A stretch of DNA of 64,000 nucleotides from Legionella sheltonii (GCF_026191355.1 NZ_JAPHOQ010000015.1:1-64000); one strand, 5' to 3'. Positions 36,102 to 44,198 are shown, counted from the stretch's first letter. The notes: generated by a model from the sequence alone, not told the origin. Program-made: numbers and translations.

Positions 36102-37320
36102 TTTTTAGATCCTCTAAACCACCTTGAGCTAGATCAAGCAAAAGTAGGGTGCTGAGTGCTGCGCGTTCGGATAAACTATCAAGCAATATATACTCTTCTG
36201 AACTGTGAATATTACCACCCCTAACCCCAAGTGTGTCTAGAACTGGTAAACCATGTTGAGCTAAATTATTTCCATCACAGCAGCCACCACTGTCTTTCCA
36301 ATCTATAGATAGACCTAGCTTTTGTCCTAAATGTTGAATACGATGAAACAAGCGTTTTGTACCTGAGCATACACGTTTTACTGGTCTACCAAAAACACCA
36401 TATACGTTTAAAGAATAACCTTGGCGTTTTAATCGACTAATAATTTCATCCAGCTCAGTACGCACCCAAAACTCATCTTCAGGTAGACTAATCCGAATGT
36501 CAAGTTGTGTTACCGCTCGGTCAGGAACCACATTGAGCGCTTCACCGCCTGCAATTGCTCCTACATTAATTGTTACTCCTTCACGCTTTCCATTAAGTGC
36601 ATGCACAGCGCATATCGCCTCAGCTAAATAACAGATTGCGTTTCGACCCTCTGAGAAAGCACGTCCAGCATGCGCCGCTTTTCCAGTCGCAATAAGCGTC
36701 AATTTTCCACTTCCTTTGCGATTTTTTGCTAAGGTACCTGTTGGCGTCATAGTAGGCTCATAGACTAACGCTGATTGATAATTAGCTGCTAACTCATCAA
36801 AAAGCGCGCTGGATGCTGGTGAGCCAATCTCTTCATCAGTATTGATTAAAACATCCCAACCGAGTTCTGAGGCACACTCATCTTGTTCGAAGGCGGATAA
36901 AGCGTGCAACATCACAATGAGACCGCCTTTCATATCGGTAACACCAGGCCCATTAATACAATTATCATCAATATAAGTTAATTTCTGAAAAGGATTATCT
37001 CTGGCATAAACAGTATCCATGTGTCCACAGAGTAAAACTCGTCGTTTCAAATGAGGCCTTTTTCTAATAAACAATGCATCACCACAGTTTTGTATTACTG
37101 TATTACCAGATATATCCATAACTGAAAATGGGTGAAGTTTTTTGATTTGAATGGTATCTGCTATAGAACTATAGGTTGTTTGCAGTAGATTAGCCATTTC
37201 GGCTAACCCTTCTAAATTAGTTGTACCCGAGTTAATCTCACAAAACTGGTGAAGTTGCTTCACCATCGTTTCCTGATTATTTTTTATTATTTTTATCAGC
37301 TTATTGTATGATTTAATCAC
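36085..37320 (-). CDS. M20 family metallopeptidase/deacylase in the AST operon
   Basis: A 411-residue M20/carboxypeptidase G2-like zinc hydrolase. Seen: LLCGHMDTVYA (zinc His and Asp), GPGVTDMKGGLIVM, INTDEEIGSPASS (catalytic Glu-Glu), GKAAHAGRAFSEGRNA (dimerisation domain His) and a C-terminal zinc His in RGGNIHSSEEYI. It is first in the AST operon. The operon lacks astE, so this enzyme may remove succinate from succinylglutamate in place of AstE; that is inference. The alternative start ATG at 37266 has AGGAA before it. Confidence 0.85.
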   Translation of the reverse strand: MIKSYNKLIKIIKNNQETMVKQLHQFCEINSGTTNLEGLAEMANLLQTTYSSIADTIQIKKLHPFSVMDISGNTVIQNCGDALFIRKRPHLKRRVLLCGHMDTVYARDNPFQKLTYIDDNCINGPGVTDMKGGLIVMLHALSAFEQDECASELGWDVLINTDEEIGSPASSALFDELAANYQSALVYEPTMTPTGTLAKNRKGSGKLTLIATGKAAHAGRAFSEGRNAICYLAEAICAVHALNGKREGVTINVGAIAGGEALNVVPDRAVTQLDIRISLPEDEFWVRTELDEIISRLKRQGYSLNVYGVFGRPVKRVCSGTKRLFHRIQHLGQKLGLSIDWKDSGGCCDGNNLAQHGLPVLDTLGVRGGNIHSSEEYILLDSLSERAALSTLLLLDLAQGGLEDLKNDAIS

Positions 37321-37323
37321 GGC

Positions 37324-37342
37324 TTTTAACTTAAAGTTAAAA
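37324..37342. promoter_or_regulatory. 19-bp palindrome upstream of the AST operon
   Basis: TTTTAACTT-A-AAGTTAAAA is a perfect inverted repeat directly before the first gene of the arginine catabolic operon. It could be an operator (ArgR or another regulator), but it does not closely match the ARG box TGAAT-N4-ATTCA. It is very AT-rich, so chance is possible. Confidence 0.35.
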
Positions 37343-37398
37343 ATACAGAATAGCCGAAATTAGGGTGCTTCACAATGTTGGTATAACCAAATAAAAAA

Positions 37399-37424
37399 AC
37401 AGATTAAATCCTCCAAGTAATCGA
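37399..37424 (-). terminator. Terminator of the coiled-coil protein gene
   Basis: On the minus strand TCCTCCGAG pairs with CTTGGAGGA, and the hairpin is followed by TTTAATCTGTTTTTTTATT. It separates the gene at 37457-38770 from the AST operon. Confidence 0.75.
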
Positions 37425-37456
37425 ACTCGGAGGACATGAGAACTTGAATATTTCGT

Positions 37457-38770
37457 TTAAGGTACAGGATTCATGGGAGAATTTTGTTTGGCAGGTTGCG
37501 TTGAGTTGGTTAATGGCCATATTTGGGGTAAAGCCATAAGGCCTAATTTACTCAATAATCCCTCTGATTTTACTTGTTCTTCACCTTGAGTTGAATGTTG
37601 TTCTGGATGAATGCTCGCATCAACCCGTCGATCAAGTCCCTGTAAGCGTTGCAACTGCTTTTCTTGAAGCTCTAATAATTTATTAAAACGCTCAGTACTT
37701 GCTTTTAATTCCGATTTAACCATAGAAAGTTCAGATTCTGCTTTGCTCATTCGTTCGGCTACTTGATCAAAATTGGCGGCTTTATCCGTTAAAAAGTTAT
37801 TGAGTTTTTCTTGAAAGGCTTGTCTTTGACTGGAGTCGCTGATGGCTGCAGAGGATAATACTTTCACCGTTCCTTCCAAAGAAGTGGCAATTTTTTTTGC
37901 TTTTTCCAGTTCAGCCCCCATAGATTGCCTCACATCTGATAATTCGGAAGTTTTCTGGGATAAGAGCAATAGACATTTTGAATGCTCATCTTGAGCTATT
38001 AAAAGCGCTTTTTGATTGGCTTGAAATTGTTCATTTTGTTTTTGAAGATCTTGTTTTAAGGCGGAGTTTGTTTCTTCAAGTTTTTCCTTTGTTTTACGGA
38101 GTAATTTTTCCGTTTCAACATAAACTTCTACTTGAGCACTCAAAGTCTCAACTTCCTCATTCAAACGTGTAATATTGTGGGCGAGTTTCTCATTCTCCGC
38201 CTTAAATTTATCAATTTCAGCGGCAAGTTTTTTACGGATGGAATCTAATGCGCCAATAGTTAATTCAAGAATTTCTGCAACTCCAAAAATTCCTTCTTTT
38301 AATTTTTGAGTAATATTTTTGGTATGGTAATGATGGTCATCGAGCACAATACCACTTGTGGTGTAAGCTAAAGCACTGACGCCACTGATTGTGACTAAAA
38401 TACCGATATGGGCTGCCGCTCCAATAATTAGGGTTGGGCCTGATAGAGCGACACCACCGAGAATTCTTTGCCATAAAGGCAGCTCACCCCAAAAAGCAGC
38501 CGCTTGTGATATAAGACTTGGATTAGCTTGTAAGCTGTCAACTATTGCGCCTAGACTTTTTTTGACTTGGATTAGATGCTCTTGGGTTAAAGCAATGCTT
38601 TGTAAACTATCTAAATCAGCTGGAGGAGATTTTGGATCTAATAATATTTGTTTTGCTGCATCAGAAAAACTCATCTGGGCCAAAGCTTTTTCAATAATGA
38701 CTTTATTCGCATTAGAAAGATTAGTATCTCTTTTAATATAGGTATCAAGTTCTTGTTCGTTAGTAGACAT
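37457..38770 (-). CDS. Coiled-coil membrane protein, putative effector
   Basis: The family is not recognised. The start at 38770 (MSTNEQELD) has GGGAG upstream; an upstream GTG also exists. The 437-residue protein has a soluble N-terminal part, two hydrophobic segments near residues 108-155 (ILGGVALSGPTLIIGAAAHI and the next helix), and a long coiled coil from about 165 to 390 rich in heptads (LEETNSALKQDLQKQNEQF). The tail is Pro/Ser-rich. No signal peptide. Such architecture is common among Legionella effectors but is not proof. Confidence 0.7.
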   Translation of the reverse strand: MSTNEQELDTYIKRDTNLSNANKVIIEKALAQMSFSDAAKQILLDPKSPPADLDSLQSIALTQEHLIQVKKSLGAIVDSLQANPSLISQAAAFWGELPLWQRILGGVALSGPTLIIGAAAHIGILVTISGVSALAYTTSGIVLDDHHYHTKNITQKLKEGIFGVAEILELTIGALDSIRKKLAAEIDKFKAENEKLAHNITRLNEEVETLSAQVEVYVETEKLLRKTKEKLEETNSALKQDLQKQNEQFQANQKALLIAQDEHSKCLLLLSQKTSELSDVRQSMGAELEKAKKIATSLEGTVKVLSSAAISDSSQRQAFQEKLNNFLTDKAANFDQVAERMSKAESELSMVKSELKASTERFNKLLELQEKQLQRLQGLDRRVDASIHPEQHSTQGEEQVKSEGLLSKLGLMALPQIWPLTNSTQPAKQNSPMNPVP

Positions 38771-38779
38771 ACACCACAC

Positions 38780-39133
38780 TCCCTGTGTTTAAGAATCTCC
38801 CTGTAAATTCTATTTTTAACCACAAAAACCCAAATAAGCAAGTAAAAATTTGATATTTTGGAGTTATTTAAAACAATATAGAGTAGATGACTCAATTGTG
38901 CTGAATTGGGTAAAAATTAATACGATTTCTAGCATTCCCTATATTCAACTTGTTTGCTGTATAAAATGGTTTCTGAGGTGCAGTAGCCCTATTTGACTGA
39001 GTTTATCGAATGATGTGTTTTATTATTAGGTATTAATTGAAGAAACCAGCAAGAGCAGTTACGATTAGGGCATCGTGCGGTAATCACATTGATTATACAA
39101 AAAATCTTTAATATCTGTATGTATAAGCTCATT
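38780..39133. other. Intergenic region
   Basis: About 350 bp between divergent genes. It is AT-rich and must hold both promoters. I see no convincing gene, repeat or terminator in it; a TATAAA at 38961-38966 has no good -35 partner. Confidence 0.5.
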
Positions 39134-39145
39134 TAAGGAGGCAGA

Positions 39146-39907
39146 GTGGAAGTGTCATTAGAATTCTCTTCACCGAGCATGAAAGAGGAAAAGCAATTTT
39201 TACTAACTCATTGCCATTCTGATTGGAAGGACATTGTTGTTAAAGCACTAGAAGCTATGGACTCGAACTATTTGCATCAGTTAATACATGATGAAAAGTG
39301 GTTGCCAGGCAAGGAGCGGTTATTTGCGGCTTTTAGTTTGCCACTCGCTAAGACTCAATATATTTTATTAGGTGAATCTCCTTATCCACGCCAAGATTCG
39401 GCGAATGGATATGCTTTTTGGGATAATACGGTTGGGAGCTTATGGAGTATGAATGGGTTAAGTAAAGCAGTTAATCGAGCCACTTCTTTGCGTAACTTGA
39501 TTAAAATGCTACTTGTTGCCCGCGGTGAATTAGATTCGAATACGTCACAAGCCAATATTGCACTATTGGATAAAAAATTTTTGGTACAAACAGCACAGCA
39601 ATTATTTGAAGGAATGATGAAGAAGGGTATCTTGTTACTCAATGCTTCTTTAGTTTATAGCGAGGGTAAGGTTCCTTATCATGCACGTCAATGGAAACCT
39701 TTCATACAAAGCCTTTTTAGTCAATTGGCCTTAATTAAGCCCTCCATCCAACTGATTTTGTTAGGTAAAATTGCAGAAACTGCAGCCCAAAGTAAATTAC
39801 CTATAGGACTTAGCGCAGAACATCCTTATAATGTAAGTTTTATTACCAATCAATCTGTTATTGATTTTTTTAAACCTCTGGATTTATTACAATATGAGTC
39901 ATACTGA
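39146..39907 (+). CDS. Uracil-DNA glycosylase superfamily protein, divergent
   Basis: A 253-residue protein related to uracil-DNA glycosylases. The motif YILLGESPYPRQDSANGYAF stands where UDG has GQDPYHGPGQAHGLAF. LLNASLVYS matches LLN of motif 2-type strands, and LSAEHPYNVSFITN stands at the HPS leucine loop. The catalytic Asp of GQDPYH is replaced by Ser (GESPYP), so activity or specificity is uncertain. It begins with GTG after a strong AAGGAGG. It overlaps ubiG by 14 bases. Confidence 0.75.
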   Translation: MEVSLEFSSPSMKEEKQFLLTHCHSDWKDIVVKALEAMDSNYLHQLIHDEKWLPGKERLFAAFSLPLAKTQYILLGESPYPRQDSANGYAFWDNTVGSLWSMNGLSKAVNRATSLRNLIKMLLVARGELDSNTSQANIALLDKKFLVQTAQQLFEGMMKKGILLLNASLVYSEGKVPYHARQWKPFIQSLFSQLALIKPSIQLILLGKIAETAAQSKLPIGLSAEHPYNVSFITNQSVIDFFKPLDLLQYESY

Positions 39908-40586
39908 ATCAACGGTTAATCCTAACGAAATTAATAAATTTGCCCAGCATGCCAATTTATGGTGGGATACTGAGGGACCTTTGAAAACCCTGCATGACAT
40001 TAATCAAACGCGCCTTGATTTTATCAAGCAACATGTTCTTTTGAATGATTTAACTGTTTTGGATGTGGGGTGTGGTGGAGGTATTTTGTGTGAGGCTATG
40101 GCAAGCGCTGGGGCTCATGTGACGGGGATTGATGCCGCATCTGAGGCAATTGTGGTGGCTCAAGAACATGCAAAAAATAATCATCTGAAAATTAATTATC
40201 TATCTACTTCAATAGAAGAATATGACGAACAGCGTTTTGATGTGATTACCTGTATGGAAATGTTAGAGCACGTAGAAAACCCTGAATTGGTTTTTGAGCA
40301 TTGTAAACGACTTCTTAAACCACAAGGTTTTTTATTTGTATCAACAATTAGTAGAACTATTAAGGCCTATGCTACTGCAATTATTGCCGCAGAATATATA
40401 TTAAATCTCTTACCTAAACAAACACATGATTATAAAAAATTTATCAAGCCAAGTGAGTTACTTGCCATGGCTCGACCCTGGGGTTTTAACTTGATTGATC
40501 TCAAAGGAATGGATTACAACCCTTTTTTAAGGAAAGCTTCGTTAGGATCTGACATTAGAGTTAACTATTTGATGGCTTTACAATAA
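39894..40586 (+). CDS. ubiG: Ubiquinone biosynthesis O-methyltransferase
   Basis: A SAM-dependent methyltransferase catalysing both O-methylations of ubiquinone synthesis. Seen: ANLWWDTEGPLKTLHDINQTRLDFI (the UbiG N-terminal signature), LDVGCGGGILCEAMA, GIDAASEAI, CMEMLEHVENP and SRTIKAYATAIIAAEYIL, then KQTHDYKKFIKPSEL. The ATG at 39894 gives 230 residues, matching the family; it overlaps the end of the preceding gene. Confidence 0.96.
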   Translation: MSHTESTVNPNEINKFAQHANLWWDTEGPLKTLHDINQTRLDFIKQHVLLNDLTVLDVGCGGGILCEAMASAGAHVTGIDAASEAIVVAQEHAKNNHLKINYLSTSIEEYDEQRFDVITCMEMLEHVENPELVFEHCKRLLKPQGFLFVSTISRTIKAYATAIIAAEYILNLLPKQTHDYKKFIKPSELLAMARPWGFNLIDLKGMDYNPFLRKASLGSDIRVNYLMALQ

Positions 40587-40630
40587 ATGTCGCATCCTGC
40601 TCTGAAAAAGAAAGTGTAAGGCGAAAGCTC

Positions 40631-40659
40631 ATGAAGTCGAGATTTAAACTCGACTTCAT
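40631..40659 (+). terminator. Bidirectional terminator between ubiG and proQ-like gene
   Basis: A perfect 11-bp stem (ATGAAGTCGAG / CTCGACTTCAT) with a 7-base loop lies between the convergent genes. T-rich sequence follows on the plus strand and A-rich sequence precedes it only weakly. Confidence 0.7.
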
Positions 40660-40674
40660 TGTTATGAAATAATT

Positions 40675-41040
40675 TTATGCTTCCGAATTTTTATTCTTAC
40701 TGTAGCGCTCTAAATATCGTTGATGAGCATATTTAGCTTGTTCTTGGGTTACCACATCGACCTCATTACCGTAAATATCAATTCGTGCAGAGTTTTCTTT
40801 TTGACAATTTAGATAGGCTGGAGATGCACTATAGTAGCTTAAGGCTTCACGCAACGATTTTTTACTGAATGGCGGGGAATCAAGACGCTCATAGAAATCG
40901 ATGATGTCATCAAATATCCCAATTTTTAGGGGTTTAATCTGATTTCCTTTTTTAAAAAAAGCATTTGGAAAGTGTTCAATAAGCCAATCTATAACGTGTA
41001 ACTTATCTTTTTTAACTGAAGTTAGCGTTTGTTTGTCCAT
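40675..41040 (-). CDS. Minimal ProQ/FinO-domain RNA-binding protein
   Basis: A 121-residue protein made almost only of the ProQ/FinO RNA chaperone domain: VIDWLIEHFPNAFFKKGNQIKPLKIGIFDDII (FP...PLKIGI signature) and LREALSYYSASPAYLNCQKENSARIDIYGNEV. A minimal ProQ of this size (Lpp1663) has been described structurally in L. pneumophila, and this looks like its counterpart. It probably binds structured RNA 3' ends and small RNAs. It is convergent with ubiG. Confidence 0.9.
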   Translation of the reverse strand: MDKQTLTSVKKDKLHVIDWLIEHFPNAFFKKGNQIKPLKIGIFDDIIDFYERLDSPPFSKKSLREALSYYSASPAYLNCQKENSARIDIYGNEVDVVTQEQAKYAHQRYLERYSKNKNSEA

Positions 41041-41352
41041 TGTATAGCTCTAAAACGTTATCAAGATGCAGAATAAACTACCACATCTTTTGACATAATC
41101 AAGCACTTGTATGCAAACATACGTATTAACCCTAGTTATTTTAAAGGGTAAGCACTTAATTCAAAGAGAGGATGAGGAACTGCCATACAGTCTTGGAGCA
41201 CTACTGAAAAGCAAAAAGTTCAAAATATTTATGATTAACCTATTTTTTAGTCTTATAAAAAATTGAGAATTATTGGGCACATGCGTTCATGTAAATTCCG
41301 TAGGTATTTTGTTTGTAGTACATAATTTCCTATGTCGCAATCATTATTTTTT
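41041..41352. other. Intergenic region
   Basis: About 310 bp between the divergent proQ-like and J-domain-like genes. It is AT-rich with no gene or repeat that I can support. Confidence 0.5.
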
Positions 41353-41370
41353 TTGTACGGTATAGTACAA
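41353..41370 (+). promoter_or_regulatory. Palindrome over a likely -10 box
   Basis: TTGTAC-GGTATA-GTACAA is an 18-base inverted repeat containing TATAGT, about 60 bases before the start of the J-domain-like gene. It may be an operator-promoter overlap. Evidence is position and symmetry only. Confidence 0.35.
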
Positions 41371-41429
41371 TGCCGCCCGCCATGCCTTATAGAGGCGCAC
41401 TTTGACTTTTTTATCCAAAAGTAGGATTT

Positions 41430-42593
41430 ATGACTGATCTAAATAAAACGATTAAGGGTTTGCTTGATGCAATCACCACCGATTTAGAAAATGATGACCT
41501 TGACAATACATCTGTGCTAAATAAAATCACTCAGCATATTGATGGGGCATTTGCTTCTATCGAAAAAGAAGAACAAAAAAAATTATATAAAAAACTGGCA
41601 TTAATCTTTCATCCAGATAAGATGAAGCAAACTCAGCCAAAACTGTATGAAATTCTGGAGAAACGTAACCTATTAGAGACAGAGGCAAATCCAGACACAC
41701 AGAAGCGCAATCTACATGATGAAATTTTTAAAATAATATCTGGTCGTAATGAGCCTGATGATTTATTTAATAGTCTCAAGTCTGATCCAGTAAAAGCTGG
41801 CAAAGCCTTCGTTGAGAAAATTTGGGCAAAATCATCTTACCATCTTCCACTATACAAACGTTATTATCAGCCATTTCGGTCTCTTACTAATATCATATCG
41901 TGGACAATTAACATTGCTTTGGTTCTCGCTGAAATTGCTGTCATACTCAGTTTCGTAACTTGTTTAATCTTGATGAGTTTAGTGAGGAACGGTAATGATT
42001 TTATACTCGATTTAATTACTGCTGGTCAGCTTAGCAAAACAATCGAGAAATATAAACTTGAGTCGATAAGTGATGACTCCCTAGGTATTTTGACTGAACT
42101 TCGATTGCAGTTCCTTTCTGTTGTAAACGGGATTACTGCCCCTTTACCCGAAGGACTTTTCAGCATGATTGGATCTATTTTTATTGCCCGTCCACTAACT
42201 ATTTTATTGGCACCTATATTCTTGGCAGTAACTGCTGCAGTTGGGTTGGTAGAAGATTTGAATATATATTTTCTCCTTGCAGCCAGTTTCACTCTCGTGG
42301 GTATTAAATTAGCTACACTGGCTATTCTCAATGCACCTATCTATACATTAGATCTGGTAAGAATGGCGACGAGTAAATGGAACGCTTCCTCCACTAGCGA
42401 GAAACCTGCTCAGGAAAAAGAAGCTAATTCTAGCCCTCGCTTGCTAATAGAATACATGCCGCCATCTCCACAGCCATGTGTTGATCGCTCATCTGAACCT
42501 CCCTTGCCAGGTGGAAATAGCCTTTTTTCTTGCGCTACTTCTACGACCGATTTTGCTGATAAGGGTGATTTATATAGGTTTGATTTTAAGTAA
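41430..42593 (+). CDS. J-domain-like membrane protein, putative effector
   Basis: A 387-residue protein with a DnaJ-like segment at residues 45-75, LYKKLALIFHPDKMKQTQPKLYEIL, containing the HPD triad that stimulates Hsp70 ATPases. Hydrophobic segments follow near residues 155-185, 235-270 and 275-300. The C-terminus is Pro/Ser-rich and ends in DLYRFDFK. It has no signal peptide. The mix of a eukaryote-like J motif, internal membrane helices and a flexible polar tail suggests a secreted effector that could recruit host or bacterial Hsp70; this is inference. Confidence 0.7.
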   Translation: MTDLNKTIKGLLDAITTDLENDDLDNTSVLNKITQHIDGAFASIEKEEQKKLYKKLALIFHPDKMKQTQPKLYEILEKRNLLETEANPDTQKRNLHDEIFKIISGRNEPDDLFNSLKSDPVKAGKAFVEKIWAKSSYHLPLYKRYYQPFRSLTNIISWTINIALVLAEIAVILSFVTCLILMSLVRNGNDFILDLITAGQLSKTIEKYKLESISDDSLGILTELRLQFLSVVNGITAPLPEGLFSMIGSIFIARPLTILLAPIFLAVTAAVGLVEDLNIYFLLAASFTLVGIKLATLAILNAPIYTLDLVRMATSKWNASSTSEKPAQEKEANSSPRLLIEYMPPSPQPCVDRSSEPPLPGGNSLFSCATSTTDFADKGDLYRFDFK

Positions 42594-42900
42594 ATGGTTG
42601 TGTGATGGGCTATTGAGGTCCATCGCATTAAGCTTTTTGTGTCGTAAATATTTCTCCAGACGCAATAACGTCATTTGAGGCGTATTTTGCAACTTTTATT
42701 TTCAGATATCTCCTAGTAATAGATGAGCCCATTCATTAGTACCAACTTATTTCATTTGATGCATGTTTATGAACCTGAATTTGCTACTCACAAAATTAGA
42801 CCACCGCTCTGCTTATAACATCCATACAGACTCATCCAGAATGAACACTTTGTGGTCCTACATTCGATCCCAGAGGATATGAACGCAGTTTTTTTGCTCG
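42594..42900. other. Intergenic region upstream of the LetA-box match
   Basis: No gene seen in this AT-rich stretch. It precedes the LetA-box match and the small-RNA candidate. Confidence 0.5.
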
Positions 42901-42908
42901 ATTTCATG

Positions 42909-42922
42909 TAAGATATTTCTCA
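42909..42922. promoter_or_regulatory. LetA (GacA-type) box match
   Basis: TAAGATATTTCTCA matches the published Legionella LetA element TNAGAAATTTCTNA with one mismatch. It lies about 165 bases before the -10 of the candidate small RNA. Similar distances are known for GacA-type upstream elements of rsm genes in pseudomonads. Confidence 0.6.
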
Positions 42923-43060
42923 ATTGGGCGGAGGATAATGGCTTTTTTGGGAGGCATTAATTCTGACCACTTTTTCTAAATTATTGTTTTTAAATTGAAA
43001 TTTGAAAATTCATAGATTGGTTTTCTAGAAAGAAATCAAGAGACAGGGGGTAAAACACGC

Positions 43061-43089
43061 TTGAACTTCATAGTTTCTATTGCTACATT
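43061..43089 (+). promoter_or_regulatory. Candidate promoter of the small RNA
   Basis: TTGAAC, a 17-base spacer and TACATT. Transcription would begin near 43096, directly before the GGA-rich segment. Confidence 0.5.
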
Positions 43090-43095
43090 TTAATC

Positions 43096-43226
43096 ATGAC
43101 TTGTATGGATATGAGTCAGACAAATGGAATTGTAATCATACGGATATGGTTTATCATGGATGATAATAAGAACTGGAAGTTCTTATACGGATGACTGCGA
43201 AAGCCAGGGGGGACCCTGGCTTTTTT
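43096..43226 (+). ncRNA. RsmY/RsmZ-type CsrA-sequestering small RNA
   Basis: The predicted RNA of about 130 nt has no reading frame but holds seven GGA triplets (43107, 43126, 43142, 43158, 43175, 43189 and one in the terminator loop at 43211). Several sit in hairpin loops: AAGAACT-GGA-AGTTCTT, CATA-CGGA-TATG, ATCA-TGGA-TGAT. GGA in a loop is the CsrA/RsmA binding signature. It ends in a strong rho-independent terminator, AAGCCAGGG-GGGA-CCCTGGCTTTTTT. A LetA-box match lies upstream. In Legionella such RNAs, induced by LetA, titrate CsrA to switch on transmission traits. Whether this is rsmY or rsmZ cannot be told. Confidence 0.75.
43201..43226 (+). terminator. Terminator of the small RNA
   Basis: A 9-bp stem AAGCCAGGG / CCCTGGCTT with a GGGA loop and a run of six T. 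The only gene nearby on this strand upstream is over 600 bases away, which supports an independent short transcript. Confidence 0.85.
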
Positions 43227-43230
43227 ATTT

Positions 43231-43911
43231 TTATGCCACTAAATAACCTGATTTAGATAAAAATCTCTTATCAGGAAAATAAGCAAAAATTACAGAACCA
43301 TTCTTAATGGTATTAATTACGGGTTTTGCTAAGGTTTGAGCAATTGCAGGGCACCCCCAAGATAATCCGGCTCGACCCGCACGTTTTATAAAATCAGGTT
43401 CAACATACCATGCACCATGTATTACTACACGTCGACTTAATGCATTATCGTTAAAGCCTTTATCTAGCCCTTGTAGATTGAGTGAATATCCTTTATGACC
43501 CATGTAGGTATCTTTAGTAATATACGTGCCCAAACTTGATTGTTTGCTTGAGGGAACATTCGAAAAATGATTTGCTTTATTCACACCTGAATTTTTCCCG
43601 TGTGCAACATAAGTATTATATAGGAGGCGCTCTCTGTTGAGATCAAATACCCACATACGTTGCTTGTTTGAGGGTAAAGAGTAATCAATCACTGTAAGCA
43701 CAGGTTTTTTGACAGCTCCTTTTTTGCTCGCATTTCTATATGCAGTTAATGCAAGCTTTAATACGTTTCTATTTAGTTTCGGTGCCTTGCTACTCAAATG
43801 TTGCAATTTAGTATTGATATCTGTATCGGATCTTGCTGCAAATGAGGGTGCACTGGATGTTATATTGCTGGTTAAAATTAAGGTTGAGATTAGAGTCAAT
43901 AGGGTATTCAT
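43231..43911 (-). CDS. L,D-transpeptidase catalytic domain protein (YkuD_2 type)
   Basis: An exported 226-residue protein with an N-terminal signal sequence and a murein L,D-transpeptidase-like catalytic domain: VIDYSLPSNKQRMWVFDLNRERLLYNTYVAHGKNSG, VIHGAWYVEPDFIKRAGRAGLSWGCPAI. The SWGCPA motif holds the nucleophilic Cys, and the conserved His lies in VVIHGAWY. It probably acts in peptidoglycan 3-3 crosslinking, or attaches or trims peptides. It is convergent with the small RNA candidate. Confidence 0.9.
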   Translation of the reverse strand: MNTLLTLISTLILTSNITSSAPSFAARSDTDINTKLQHLSSKAPKLNRNVLKLALTAYRNASKKGAVKKPVLTVIDYSLPSNKQRMWVFDLNRERLLYNTYVAHGKNSGVNKANHFSNVPSSKQSSLGTYITKDTYMGHKGYSLNLQGLDKGFNDNALSRRVVIHGAWYVEPDFIKRAGRAGLSWGCPAIAQTLAKPVINTIKNGSVIFAYFPDKRFLSKSGYLVA

Positions 43912-44192
43912 ACTTCTCCTTTCTTCTTGTAAATTGCCTTTATAGTTCTTCAGAAAAATGGTGATTATATTAACAATTCATGTAATTGTAAAATTTAAAG
44001 GTTTTTCTTTGCTCATTAAGAAAAAATATGAATCAATTCAGGGACTTACAAGAGCACTCAAAAAAGATATTGTACAAAACACATACATTTTGATTTGTAT
44101 GAAGACTATCTGCAAATATAAATAATAATCAATTAGTTCAAAATTAATCCTATTACGTTAAATAAAATACAGATATTTTGCTAAAAACCAGG
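43912..44192. other. Intergenic region
   Basis: About 280 bp of AT-rich DNA between the divergent transpeptidase gene and the putA promoter region. No gene or repeat seen. Confidence 0.5.
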
Positions 44193-44198
44193 TATAAT
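44193..44198 (+). promoter_or_regulatory. Candidate -10 box upstream of putA
   Basis: A consensus TATAAT about 190 bases before the putA start. A matching -35 is not obvious. Confidence 0.35.

Noticed and set aside
43201..43226. Terminator belonging to the L,D-transpeptidase gene
   Set aside because: The T-run follows the stem on the plus strand, while that gene is on the minus strand, so it belongs to a plus-strand transcript.
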